DNA from: Sipunculus nudus
Lineage: Eukaryota; Annelida; Sipuncula; Golfingiida; Sipunculidae
Length of the DNA stretch: 64,000 bases
NCBI GenBank assembly: GCA_026874595.1
Contig: CM049312.1
Coordinates: forward strand, 57,601,429-57,665,428
Direction: 5' to 3'
In this document: piece after piece, positions 11,411 to 22,305 of the stretch
How the letters are laid out: every line of letters starts with the position of its first letter
Position numbering within the stretch: the stretch's first letter is position 1
Position numbers and translations under genes: made by a program
The notes under the pieces: generated by a model
Told to the model about the DNA's origin: nothing
Seen by the model: the letters and a program-made list of their open reading frames with translations, nothing else
The model's database searches: none

Positions 11411-11873
11411 ACGACAGCCTGCCACCCAAACGTCAATTTTCAGTTACCCGGAGACATTGATGTGGCAGTACAAGCTATAGGGTTCGGATCAATTATTGTT
11501 TAAGCAGATGTGCATGCCATTCCTCACAGTACATTTTTATTTTCATCTGCATGTCGATCTCTCTTTTTCCCGAGGTAAGACAAAAAGTGACGTTATACTG
11601 TTGCGAAAATCATAAATATGATATTCACGGTTACTTATGACGAGGCTACTCGGAAAGTTTCTCTCCGTCAAACTTCAGTTCTCGCCACCATGGTTACCAC
11701 CATAAATTTTGTGTCACAGATTGTTTTCTTCATCACATATATATAGCAAATAAATACTACCTTACAACAAATATTTTGGTACTGCTCTTAGTATGGGGGT
11801 TCTCGTATCATATGTCTCGCAGGCCCCTGTCAGTTCATTTTTAAAAGGCCTGAATATCATGTTGTCATGGCTA
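11411..11873. mobile_element. ~460-bp dispersed repeat, copy 1 (NOS intron)
   Basis: Diverged but collinear with 21,238-21,766. Shared blocks include GTGGCAGTACAAGC, GGTTCGGATCAATT, TTTCATCTG, AACTTCAGTTCT or a close variant, and GTCATGTTGTCAT or a close variant. The second copy lies between pieces of a minisatellite-like sequence, which suggests it moved there. No open frame or clear terminal repeats are visible, so the class is unknown. Confidence 0.6.
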
Positions 11874-11990
11874 ACTTCGGGTTCGGGGATTCAAGAAGAG
11901 TCAGTAATACCATATATATTGACACAGACATCCGCACAAACATTTTAAAGACACGCATTAACAGGATGATTGAACCATAGGAAGACTCAC

Positions 11991-12133
11991 ATTTTCCTTG
12001 AGGTAAAGTACTGTTCCATGAATTCCGTGGCTTGTGTCAGTACCTCTTTACGCGACCGGGGCTGTTTGGTCTCACAGAGTCTATCAGGCCGCATGATGGA
12101 CCCGAGACAAGTGTCAGCACTACAAGGACTACC
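11991..12133 (-). CDS. NOS: Nitric oxide synthase, zinc-cysteine exon
   Basis: 47 codons plus two bases (AT). The acceptor is TTGTTGCAG|GGT and the donor AAAAT|GTGAGT. It encodes GSPCSADTCLGSIMRPDRL and then an acidic/aromatic helix ending EFMEQYFTSRK. The C-x4-C pair (CSADTC) matches the cysteines that bind the shared zinc at the NOS dimer interface, and GSIMRP matches the family GS-[IL]-M-x-P motif. The split codon AT|G joins to the next exon as Met. A tRNA-derived SINE starts about 25 bp upstream of this acceptor, and the reading frame stays open into it back to about 12,265. Confidence 0.93.
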
Positions 12134-12157
12134 CTGCAACAACAAGAATCTTAATAT

Positions 12158-12445
12158 TCTGTGGCTCAGGGTAAGAGCACAGGACTCAAAGCCAGGGAGA
12201 CCGCGAGTTCGAATCTCAGCCGGATGGGTATATTTCCCACCAAAGGGTGAGCGCTTTGCATGCATAATGGGAAGGACGTGCCCAACGGCCGTTTTTCACT
12301 CACAAACAAGTGCGCCTTTTGGTGTTCCTCGGTGGTATGATCCAACAATGGCAGTGCCCGCAGGTGCAGAAGGCACCAGGATATAAAAGGAGAGGAAGCG
12401 TATGATATTGCTCTGTCACGTAGTCATAAACCGAATTGAATTCTG
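12158..12445 (+). mobile_element. tRNA-derived SINE, copy A
   Basis: The 5' part looks like a tRNA promoter: an A-box-like GTGGCTCAGGGTAAGAG at about 12,161 and a B box GAGTTCGAATC at about 12,205. The central part has ACGGCCGTTTTTCACTC and GTTCCTCGGTGGTATGA, shared with the copy at 16.25 kb. The tail ends near AATTGAATTCTGC. It is antisense to NOS and begins about 25 bp upstream of the acceptor of the zinc-cysteine exon. Confidence 0.8.
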
Positions 12446-13374
12446 CAGATGAACATATATGTAGTTGGCTATAAATCAAAGGAAGAAAAAATTAATCTTA
12501 GTATTAATAAACGCAATACATGCTGACGGTTTGACACGACAATGAATTATATAAGATGAGTGTGGACCGCCCTGCCAAATATTTTAAATCAGTGTTTATT
12601 ACAATGATTTGCATAATTACTTTTGATCATTATTAATCCAAATGATTACGTGCGACCCTCTGTAAGTGCAAGGTTATGTAAGACGCGCAAAAATGATTGA
12701 CATACGCATACATTCTGATAAATGTGAACATTAAAAGAAAGTTAACTCTTTAGTTGCCTTTAAATGATATTGAGGAATGGGTCGTTTAAATTATTTTTAA
12801 ATCTAGAAGGCAATGGAAATACATACCATATTGTTCGAAAAATGCTCCCCATCAAATAAGGCAAATACAATGTGACTACTAAACGTGAGAGTACCTTTTT
12901 GTTAAACCATTCCATCTAATCAGCAATGCCTTCACCTTTGCGACTTGTTCTTATGTTGCTAGAGCAAATCCTAATATAATAATTTTTGCCTCCACCAGGA
13001 AAGTATTCGTTCATAGGAATGTCTCTGTGTGTTTGTGAGTGTGTTTGACACAACATAACTAACACAATCATGAACGGAACGTCATGAAATTTCAAAGCAT
13101 TTTGAGAATAGGCCAGGGTAGAACCGATACAATTTTGGTGTGGATCCGGTACATCCGTCATTAAGGAATATCCAAAACTGTACAGTCACCTATGCCTGGA
13201 TTAACCTGCATGGGAATATGGGCCGAATAAGTGAATGAAAAACACAGTTTCCGGAGCTTCCCACAGAAAGGACCCAACACATGGTGGAGACGTGCATCTT
13301 TCTATTATTCCATGACATGTAAGTTTCTGCCGATGTTTCAGATTTTAATTATCAAGAGTGAACGTGAGACCTAC
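12446..13374 (-). other. NOS intron remainder; possible old repeat at 12.9-13.16 kb
   Basis: AT-rich. The stretch 12,920-13,160 (TTTTTGCCTCCACCAGG, TGTCTCTGTGTGTTTGTG, GAACGTCATGAAATTTCA) resembles a widespread metazoan dispersed-repeat style also seen near 8,560-8,700. I see no coding sequence. Confidence 0.35.
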
Positions 13375-13593
13375 CTCCTTTGTAGACTTTAAATGCAACT
13401 GATCCCGGAACCTGACAGCTTCATCGTCCACGTTTTTCAGTCTTATTGGTTTCTGGTAGCGATTGGCAGTAAGAAACGGACATGTTGGTTGATCTTCCTG
13501 GTGTTCATTCACTGACATGTGCTTTTTCAAATGTCCCGCTTTCCCATTTGCAATATAAGCAGGTACGACTTTGTTTGGTGCTTTTGTATGCTC
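13375..13593 (-). CDS. NOS: Nitric oxide synthase, exon at start of oxygenase domain
   Basis: This is the 5'-most NOS exon I can find (73 codons, phase 0 at both ends). The acceptor reads TTTTCCTAG before GAG and the donor is GAG|GTAGGT. The protein runs from EHTKAPNKVV to DQLHLKSTKE. The stretch PIRLKN...DQLHLKST corresponds to the 'lKvkNWE...DTLHLKST' segment that opens the NOS oxygenase domain, although the usual W of NWE is replaced (NVDD). The first ~45 residues are lineage-specific linker. There is no start Met at the exon boundary and the phase is 0, so at least one more 5' exon must lie further right; I could not find it. Identification of the gene is firm because the eight following exons join in frame. 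Confidence 0.88.
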
Positions 13594-14248
13594 CTAGGAA
13601 AACGACAAAAAGTTTGAAATTTTTCTCAAAAGTATTTGATTATATATGCTTGTTATGTTAGGCTAAGGTTCAAACCAATGCCTGAGATACATAGTTAGGA
13701 TTGTATACACTTAGTGTATACCTTGAGTGGTCTCAAAAAGAAAATAGAAACCTTATCTTTATAGAATCATGAACAGCAAGGTATTCAATGTATACAATAC
13801 AAATCCGCTTTTAACTACTTAAAAATTCCAAATAGCCACATATAAGCCATTAAAATAAAAGCCGAAGTGAAAAGTCACCTATTTTTTCCTTGGAAAAAAT
13901 GTGAAGCCTCTGCATATTATAAGGCCCTAAAGAAGCTGTATCATTAAAATGCATTATTGGGGAAAAGATTTTCATGCGGTAATTTGATTTGAGAAAAAAT
14001 ATAATTAGATACATAATACAAAACATGGTGAGTTGGTTGTTTGTCTCAGTTGTTAACAGAAACTTCATTAAAATACCTATCGTTCGCTGTCTCTAGAAAC
14101 TAGCATTCAGGCTAGTCATGTTCGACTTACGAACAAAATCTCAAACCTGTTCTTTGGAAAAGGGACAATAAAAACGTGTACTTGATAATCTGGTGACGAA
14201 GTTAATAAGATCGGGGGGGGGGGCTCAACACCGAGGCAAAGGAAATAA
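13594..14248. other. AT-rich sequence, no feature seen
   Basis: This should contain or precede the next 5' NOS intron. No exon-like frame flanked by plausible splice sites was found. Confidence 0.4.
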
Positions 14249-14250
14249 GT

Positions 14251-14553
14251 GTGCCGGGAGTACCAGTAGGGCCAAAAAAAGGTATAGCTCTCGGGCATTT
14301 TTTTTTCAGTAATCAGTGCGGCGGCCGGGTTTTTTTTTTTTTTTTTAACTTTATGGGGCGGGGAAAGCATGATATAACATATTTTTTTCTAAACAGGTGA
14401 AAGCACTACATATCAAAGGAAAACTTATCAAAATTGTATTATTTTATCTTCTTGAAAGATGAATATCAAAATACAAATGTTTGATGCGGGGGTTAAAATT
14501 GACGCTGGCGGTACCTGAGGACCATACCTTTTATTTTTTTTTTTTTTTGGCCT
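14251..14553. mobile_element. MITE of GGCC-A(n) family, copy 1
   Basis: The left end reads GGGCCAAAAAAAGGTATAGC followed by a T run and GTGCGGCGGCCGGG. The right end is GGCGGTACCTGAGGACC, ATACC, a T run and GGCC. The ends are imperfect inverted repeats of each other and match the element at 60,936-61,272. Homopolymer runs at both ends vary in length. Confidence 0.6.
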
Positions 14554-15074
14554 TGACTCCACTACGTTCCCTATTAATGTGCCTCTAAATACATGCCGTT
14601 TGAAAGAGCACTAAACAATGAAAGACAGACCGTTATCATCGCCGCCTGGTTTATATTCCCCCTATCTAACCATGTATTGGCCAGACCATTTCCACATTCA
14701 GAGGATTTCAGGGCTTTGACGTGTTTTATTGGGCGATGAACACGTCGGCAGATAAACCAGCTAACTAAAAGGCTAAGTTTATATTTCTTTATTGACAACT
14801 TCCCTAACTTTTAAACTGCCAGTTGATCCATCGTGATACCCCCTAGTTGTTCATACATGCATTAGTTCACACATAATTAAGTAATTCTTTATGGGACTGG
14901 TTGGTGGCTAAATTACAAGATCTTTAAACTTAACGTACTTGTATTTATACATCTGTATGCAATAATCACCTTTTATCAGGATGATTTTTTTTGCACAAGC
15001 TAGCGAATCAGAAGGACCTCTTTGTCTGGAAGCGTGTTTATGTTTGCATATTATAAAACTCTATGTGGAAATTT

Positions 15075-15283
15075 ATCTAGCAATCCAGTGTATTTAGACA
15101 ATTCATTTAAGCAGGGTATTTGGATTTCAGGATATTAAAAAAATACATATCTTTGTTGTAATTGTTGAAGCTTCTAATTTATCTAGCAATCTAGTGTATT
15201 TAGACAATACATTTAAGCAGGGTATTTTGGTTTCAGGAAATTAAAAAATACATATCTTTGTTGTAACCGTTGCAGCTTCTAAA
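15075..15283. repeat. Tandem duplication of a ~104-bp segment
   Basis: TTTATCTAGCAATC(C/T)AGTG, GTATTTAGACAAT, TTTAAGCAGGGTATTT and ATACATATCTTTGTTGTAA occur twice in the same order, at 15,075-15,177 and 15,179-15,283, with few differences. Non-coding. Confidence 0.9.
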
Positions 15284-15659
15284 CGTTTGACCAAATGTCC
15301 GTGTAAATATATATCAAAGTAGATAAGTTTGATCATAATTTCTGGCAGAGGAAAAGATCAATTTTGTAGAAGGACACTAATGGTAAGAATCGGTTGTAAA
15401 AATCATGTACGATGATCGATTTGTAATCAATTACTTTATTAACCATCTATGTTATCTACCGTGAAATATGCTGTATAGTATTATAACAAAAATACTGACC
15501 GAGTAATTCAGTCTAACTTGTATATCACCTTGAAAGGTTGAGCAAGGTCACAGCCTGGTTGTTGACACTTGTTCCTTGCAAAAGTTTTAAATTCTGTTAC
15601 AGAATGAGAATTTTTATCGAGGTAATGACATCTGTTATGTGCATACATATGATCATTTT

Positions 15660-15745
15660 AGGTTGATTAGAAAAAAAAGCAATCGGTTTAATCGGTTATG
15701 AAAGAAAACGACCAATCATCGATAAAACCGATTAATTGGCACAAC
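15660..15745. repeat. Imperfect inverted repeat with AATCGGTT/AACCGATT arms
   Basis: AATCGGTTTAATCGGTTATG faces GATAAAACCGATTAATTGGC, separated by about 30 bp. It could be a small MITE or foldback. Non-coding. Confidence 0.55.
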
Positions 15746-16251
15746 ATTACAGAATTCACAAACACATATACTGAATAGCTAGGGATCAGCTAGTAATAAT
15801 CTTATCCCTCACAAGTCATAAATCATCGCTAGCTCACACCGTGTGTCACATCAACACATGCCTTCTTACTTAATGTACATCATAAACATACGAATTTACA
15901 GTTATTTATCTTACTAAGGTTGATAATTAACACCAGATGACTATAGCTATATGAGGACTCAATTGCTCGGCCTCTTGTTCTTGTTCAGGTGTACCCTGAG
16001 TAGGTAAATTATACTGGCCCGTGTGTCACTGCTGTACATGTTATTAATAAACACGAACCAAAATATTACTCTGTGCTGTGCTATAAATTGTATATGCCTG
16101 CCATTATACTTACAGTTTGGATGAAAACGAGGAATATAATCCATTGTCCCATTATATTTCTATATATCCCCTGATAATGCCCGTAAATACATGAGAAAAT
16201 TCTGGTGTTGCGGTTTCAGATTACCCCGTTTCAGATAAGCGCCGGTAAATA

Positions 16252-16580
16252 GATTTCTGATTACAGGGAGTAACCGGCTTCTGGGGTAGAGCAAAGAACT
16301 AAAAACCCGGAGATCGTAAGTTCGATTCTCAGCGGAGATGGTGAGATTTTCAGGGTGAGCAGTAGGCAGACTTACTGAGAAGGCCGTACCGAACGGCCGT
16401 GTTTCACTCACTTAACCAGTGCGTCATTCGGGGGTTCCTCGGTGGTATGACCCAGCAAGAGAAAGAATTACACACACAGAGCCCACAGGTGCAGTAGTCA
16501 CCGGGCCTTGTTAACACCAGGACAATGAGAGGGAGCCTGTGATACTTCCCTGTCACGTCGACCCGGAATGGAATTATGCA
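16252..16580 (+). mobile_element. tRNA-derived SINE, copy B
   Basis: GGGGTAGAGCAAAGAACT (A-box region) and AGTTCGATTCTCAG (B box) are followed by ACGGCCGTGTTTCACTCAC and GGTTCCTCGGTGGTATGAC. This is the same central domain and tail order as copy A in the NOS intron. The copies differ by scattered substitutions and small indels, so they are independent, not recent, insertions. Confidence 0.75.
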
Positions 16581-16879
16581 AATGTATATATACTTGGTTA
16601 AGCTAGCGTTTAAAAATGTAGGCGGTTACTTAAAATTATAATGGATTTCCTCCCGTTTACTGATACATTCTTTAATCCTACCCATGTGTAAAGATAGGGT
16701 GGTGACTAGAATATACTATCAGATATTCCTATCATATTAATCACCCTTGGTGGCCAGGGACCGAAGTGACAGGAGTAAACACCGTCTCTGTACTGTCCAA
16801 CATGCTCCTGGACAAGAGGGTCAGTATGGCCATGAATGATCTAGTACAGTGGTGACGCTATCCAGTGCATTAATAAATA

Positions 16880-18172
16880 CACCAAGACATTGAGTCAGTG
16901 CCACGATACAGCAGGATTATGTCCTGCGAAAACATGACGGTACACCATACCAGAAAACAGGGCGGTGTCAGTTGATAGCAAGTGTCACGAGATAGGTATA
17001 GGAGGCAAGTGTCACTGTACATCAGGACAGTGCCACAGGAAATGGGACAAGTTTGACTTGTCAGAACAGCTCCACTAGATAAGAAAACAGTATCAACAGT
17101 CAGATGAGAGGTGTCACTTAAGGGAAAAAAGTGTCATTAATAGGATTACAGTTTAATACACAGAAGCTAAGTACCACTAGACAGTGTCAACAGACAGAAG
17201 ACAACTATCACCTGAAAAGGAGGACAGTGCGACTAGACAGGAGAACAGTGTCACTAGTCGGAAGACACTTGTCACCTGATCAGATTGACAGTGCCACTAG
17301 ACATGAGGACAGTGTCACTAGACAGACGAAGATGTCACCTAATCAGGAGGACAGTAATGCTAGACAGGAAAACACTGTCAGTAGACAATAGACAGCTGTG
17401 ACCTGATCAGTCGGAAAGTGCCGCTAGACAGGAAAAAATTGTCATTAGACAGAAGACACCTGTCAACTGAACAGAGGGACAGTGCCGTTAGACGGGAGAA
17501 CAGTGTAACAGGACATAAGAAACCTGTCACCTGATCAGAAGGACAGTGCCGCTAGCGGGAGAACAGTGTCACAAAACAGAAGACACTTGTCACCTGATCA
17601 GAAGAAGAGTACCGCTAGACAGGAGAACAGTGTCATTAGACAGAAGAACAATGTCACTAAACAGAAGACACCTGACACCTGATCAGAAGGACACTGTCGC
17701 TAGACAGGAGAACAGTGTCATTAGAAAGAAGAACAGTGTCACTAAACAGAAGACACCAGTCACCTGATCAGAAGGACAGTGTCGCTAGACTGTAGAACAA
17801 TGTAACAAGACAGGAGAACAGTGTCACTAGACAGAAGACACCCCTCACCTGATCAGAAGTATAGTAACGCTAGACAGGAGAATATTGTATCTAGACAGAA
17901 GACACCTGTCACAAGATCAGAAGGACAGTTCCCCTAGACAAGAAAACAGTGTAACTAGACAGAAGACACCTGTCAACTGTACAGAGGAAGGAGACCAGTG
18001 GCGCTAAACAGGAGAACAGTGTCACCGGTCGAAAGACACCGGTCACCTGATCAGATGGACAGTGTCGCTAGACATGAGGACAGTGTCACTAGACAGACGA
18101 GGATGTCACCTAATCAGAAGGACAGTAATGCTAGACAGGAAAACACTGTCAGTAGACAATAGACAATATCTT
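16880..18172. repeat. Minisatellite, ~21-bp base unit with 63/85-bp higher-order period
   Basis: Variants of ACAGTGTCACTAGACAG, GACAGGAGAACAGTG and AGAAGACACCTGTCACCTG recur throughout. The landmark ACCTGATCAG appears at 17,529, 17,592, 17,677, 17,762 and 17,847, giving spacings of 63, 85, 85 and 85 bp: three- and four-unit blocks of a ~21-bp monomer. Long open frames arise because the monomer length is a multiple of 3 and lacks stops in one frame. I do not regard them as genes. Confidence 0.9.
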
Positions 18173-18671
18173 CATCTGTGCCCATAGCCATTACATGGCC
18201 TAAAGCAGCCAGAGAACTTACTTGAAAGTGTCTGGTGGGCCACAATTATTATAACTCTTAATGTGCATGCAAGCACTGTGGTACGTACCACCAATTGGAC
18301 AGAAATGTAGCTGTTTGTTTATGCAGAATATCTTGTCTAATGTCTCAGAAGTTTTGTCTCATGAGAGGGTGTAATTATTATCTCATTATTTCATTAACGA
18401 TTCAAAACAACTGCTCTGGGACTCCTTTTATGTACATATTCTGAAAGCTCAGAATAATATATGCACTCATCTAGATGACATCATCTAGATTTAAGAATAT
18501 TTTATGTTTCATATATACCATTACAAAAATATTTATATACATAATAATTTGAGCAACGTGCAGATTTTCTGCTTCATTTAAATTTTAAATGTAAAAGAAT
18601 TATAAGTTTTCAATAAAATTAAAAATTAACACTTATATTTAAATTTGAAACAATATAAATTTATCTTAATA
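18173..18671. other. AT-rich sequence, no feature seen
   Basis: Non-coding sequence between the minisatellite and the next dispersed repeat. A direct repeat of CATCTAGATGACAT type is present near 18,465-18,495. Confidence 0.5.
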
Positions 18672-19030
18672 AGGCCTACAGGCCTAATGCGAACCTATGC
18701 AATGGGATTATACCAGGAATAATGCTTCAGTGCTGGACCATTACTTTTCAAGAACATGTGTAACATGTATATGAACAATACAGATACTAAACACTTTGAA
18801 CAAGAAACAATTACACAAACATCACAGTTGAAATTCTGGCATGGGTTCACACAACACAAAAATTATTGTAGCTAGCACCACCGTCTTGTATACAACGAAG
18901 AGATATGTACAAATGCCCAATGTCAGACTGATATGTCAAACCCCTCCTGCGAAATAAGCAGGGAAATACAATATGCAAAATTATTGTAGGTGGCGCCACA
19001 AGTCATGACATGATAAAGCTATCTGTATAA
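18672..19030 (+). mobile_element. Satellite-bearing element, truncated copy
   Basis: It begins AAGGCCTACAGGCCTAATGC, continues ATAATGCTTCAGTGCTGGAC and CATTACTTTTCAAG, and then about one and a half satellite units (GGTGGCGCCACAAGTC, GAAATAAGCAGGGAAAT). It is homologous to the heads at 55,119 and 60,627 but lacks the long tandem array. The palindromic head AGGCCTACAGGCCT could be a subterminal hairpin. Confidence 0.7.
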
Positions 19031-19489
19031 ATATGCCCATTTTTTTAAATTTTCATAACATACATTTAAGTTTATAAATCTAAAGCATTATTTTGAAAAA
19101 AAATAAATGTATTTTTTTTTTTTATTTTCATAAGACACATTTTTGTTAAAATAATAATAAATAATAAATCTAAAGCATTATTTTTAAGGTTCAGTGTGTT
19201 TACATTAATTCTCTTTAACAATTAATGGCTGAGAAATATCGATCTTAACGTGAAATGTAAAAAGTATATAAAATCACTAAATATAAAACTCGACATCAGC
19301 TGTCTTTGTATATAAATCAATTCTCATAATACTGGAACATTTAATCAGATCATGACTATGACAGTTACAAAGCCATATATTCTCCATGCATTGTCATTGG
19401 GGGAAACGGGGCTTGTGAGACAAGCCGTCATATGGATTCCCTAATTAACAGATGACTTAGTGATTTTTGTTGTTATCAGTGCAATTGTT

Positions 19490-19950
19490 AGCCGGCTTTG
19501 ATTACTAATGTTAAAATGCATGTATTGACATAGTAATGTGCTATTGTGACTGTACATAAGCTCTCAGAGTGTGCGTATAAAAATGGGTTGTTCATGTAAT
19601 TAAGTAAAGATACACGTAATATTATCATTCATGGGTATTACTTAATATGAGATCACAAATTAATTATCATATGTATGTAGCCTGCTTGGGCTTGGTACTA
19701 ATTAAGAGTCAGGGGCACTTTTTTCTGACAAAAGGTTGACAATTTGGCTATAAAGGGGGGATTATAGGCTTTGATAACTAAATTTAAAAGTACCTGTATT
19801 AACATAGTAATGCGCTATTGTGACTGAACATAAGCTCTCAGAGTGTGCGTATACAGAAGGGTTGTTCAAGTAATTAAGTAACGATACACGAAATATTATT
19901 TTACTTGGTACTAATTAAGAGTCGGGGGCACTTTTTTCTGACAGAAGGCA
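19490..19950. repeat. Imperfect tandem duplication, ~290-bp period
   Basis: The first copy is about 19,490-19,740 and the second about 19,780-19,950. Both contain GACATAGTAATGTGCTATTG (or ACATAGTAATGCGC), AAGCTCTCAGAGTGTGCGTA, TTCA(T/A)GTAATTAAGTAA and GGTACTAATTAAGAGTC with GGGGCACTTTTTTCTGACA. The second copy has lost about 60 bp inside. Confidence 0.85.
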
Positions 19951-21159
19951 AAGGCATATAGGACTGTTATAACAGCACCTGTTTCAAGCTTGATTATACT
20001 CCATGTTTTGTGGCATAATGGAATCAGTTACAGGATACTAGTCTGTAAACTAATGATTGTCTAATGAAGCATGTTTATAGTAAATAAAGAAAAACGAGGC
20101 TTAGTGTGTGTCTGCAAGTGGATCTTTGCACAGACCCAGCAGGCAGCCTATATAGAAGCTTAGATTAAGTATCTTTTGCTGCCGATGGACACTTCCAACA
20201 GCTGTACAGCTCATGGGTATATATATTATCTTGCAATAAATTTTATAAGAATGAATTATTTTAAGTAATAAAATAGAACAAGCCAACTGAGGAAGGAGTG
20301 CAACTAATACAATCAACATCCCTGTGTTTTGCCTACCAGCACTGCACTTGTTGCTAAATCACGTGTTCTGTGAGATCACGATGCAGTCTCCTATTAGATT
20401 CGAATGTACTCGTACTCATGAATACATTCTTGGAGTACTTGGTACTGATGCCTTCCTCAAAATGACATAAGTACTCATATTAATATTTGAGTACTTTGAA
20501 AAACTCATAAAAAAAAACGATCACCTTTATGTGTATATGTGCGTTTCGTTAAACATTTAATTGAGACTCTTATTCCATTAAATGAATGCCAGACATTACA
20601 AACTACTAAGCCAATTGCACTACGCAAAGAAAGAAGAGCATTTATTTATCCCACAAATTAGGAGCTGACGAAGAGTGGGCATGTCTTCAATGAGCAGGTG
20701 CCCGACTCAAGTATGTTTTACTTAGCTAACGACGGTGCTAGTATTTGCTCTACACCTGAAGAGGTATGTAACCGGTATCGACGTTATGTCATGCTTCACG
20801 TAAGTTTATCACAGTTAGTAGACATGTGAGCACCAGCATACTCCGGTAACTCATTTATTGAAAATAAAATTGGTTCCTTCAACCGAAGAGGACTTGAGGT
20901 TGATGTGAGTACATATTAGTCTGATTAACGTCAAACATGTTCTTCTTATGATCATGTATACTGTTTATATTGATGTTTGACATGTTTTTATCATTGTTTG
21001 TAATATATATATATTATAATCATATGATTGAGAATATAATGTAAAGATTATTGAGCAATGAACAGGCTGTGTGCTGAACAGCGAGAGTTTTGCAAAACTT
21101 TACGACAGAGTTTTTTTTATTACTCAAGACATATACACAAACTACACTCTAGGCAGACT
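19951..21159. other. Intergenic, no feature seen
   Basis: AT-rich. No exon-like frame, no recognised repeat apart from short AT runs. Confidence 0.4.
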
Positions 21160-21870
21160 AAAGGCAGATTTAAGTCTAGGCAGTGGTATAGTGGCACTAG
21201 GCTGAGAGAAAATGTCAGTAGACAGGGGGACACTGTAGCGGCAGCCCACCACATAAACGTCGATCATTAATTAACTGAAGACGTTGGGGTGGCAGTACAA
21301 GCATTAAGGTTCGGATCAATTCTAATATAAGTAGATGTGCAGTACTTTTTTTCATTTTCATCTGAAGCCGAACTGTCAGTAAAATAAAAAAGTGAGGTTA
21401 TGTTGTTTGGAAAAATAAAAAATATTACATTCATGGTTGACTAAGGCAGATTCATGCAGCTTTATTAATAACGAGGCTGGTTTACTCTGAAAGATTGTTT
21501 CTCTGTCCACCGTCCGGAAACTGCTTTAGCCAAAATAATCTTCAGACTTCAGTTCTTGCCGCCAGGGTAACCAATTTTTGTTGTAACAACATTTTATCTT
21601 CATTACTGAGCAAATAAAACACGATCATATAAGCATCCGATGTTATTACAACACAGCAAATATTTGGGCCATGGGAATGGGTCTACTAATAAGACTTGTA
21701 TCAAGACTCGCAGGCCTTGATCAATTTATTTCAAAAGACCTGAATGTCATGTTGTCATAGCTAGGGGACACTTTAACGGGTCTGATGCGTGGGCAGTGTC
21801 TTCAGACAAGTTGATGACATTGTTATCAGACAAGTGGACAGTGTTTTACTAGACCTGAGATCAGTGTTCA
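21160..21870. repeat. Minisatellite-like remnants flanking an inserted repeat
   Basis: 21,160-21,237 (TCTAGGCAGACTAAAGGCAG, AATGTCAGTAGACAGGGGGA) and 21,767-21,870 (GGGCAGTGTCTTCAGACAAG, GGACAGTGTTTTACTAGACC) carry the same monomer style as the array at 17-18 kb. They are separated by the ~530-bp dispersed repeat. A third remnant lies at about 22,325-22,400 (GACTGTGTCACTAGACAGCA). Confidence 0.6.
21238..21766. mobile_element. ~530-bp dispersed repeat, copy 2
   Basis: Collinear with 11,411-11,873 in a NOS intron. Common landmarks are GTGGCAGTACAAGC, GGTTCGGATCAATT, AACGAGGCTGG (ACGAGGCTACT in copy 1), AAGACCTGAATGTCATG (AAGGCCTGAATATCATG in copy 1) and TTGTCAT(A/G)GCTA. It sits inside minisatellite-like flanks. 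Confidence 0.6.
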
Positions 21871-21879
21871 TTGGTGCAT

Positions 21880-22305
21880 AAGAAGCCCGCCTTATGTCTC
21901 CTTTCCTCTGACTTCATTAAATATGCATGGATTTTACCGAATATAGGCGTGATGCTATATTGGTTAATATTTCTTTAGATTTTCATCAAAATGCATCATT
22001 TTCCGCGGATTACAACACAATGTAGCCTGGTGACCTCTGACCTCATTAAATATGTATGGAATTTTGCCCGTTATCCAACATTAGCGAGAAAATCTATTGG
22101 CAAGCATTAATTGTGAGTTTCATGGAAAAAAGGTTTTTGGTTAGTCATCATGACGCTACCAAGTGTGATGAGCTCTGACTCATTAGATATGCATGAATTT
22201 TGCCAGGAATCGTGGCGAAACTTAAAGTTAATGGATGGACAGATCGCGGGTATACCATAATACGTCTCGTCATAGACGAGCGTATAAACACGGTCCCTCT
22301 CTCGA
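21880..22305 (+). mobile_element. Hairpin-ended tandem-repeat element, copy 1
   Basis: Internal units of ~130-170 bp share CCTCTGACTTCATTAAATAT, GGTGACCTCTGACCTCATTA and GAGCTCTGACTCATTAGATA. The right end has GCGGGTATACCATAATACG followed by a hairpin CTCGTCATAGACGAG. The same structure is seen at 58,045-58,465. It resembles pearl/Helentron-associated elements with a 3' hairpin. Non-coding. Confidence 0.6.

Noticed and set aside
14116-14370. 84-codon minus-strand frame
   Set aside because: It spans the homopolymer-rich MITE terminus at 14.25 kb and encodes Lys and Pro runs.
17131-17767. Stop-free frames of 73-86 codons across the minisatellite
   Set aside because: The frames follow from the ~21-bp repeat monomer, which lacks stops in one frame; residues simply repeat the monomer (RTVSLDRR-type).
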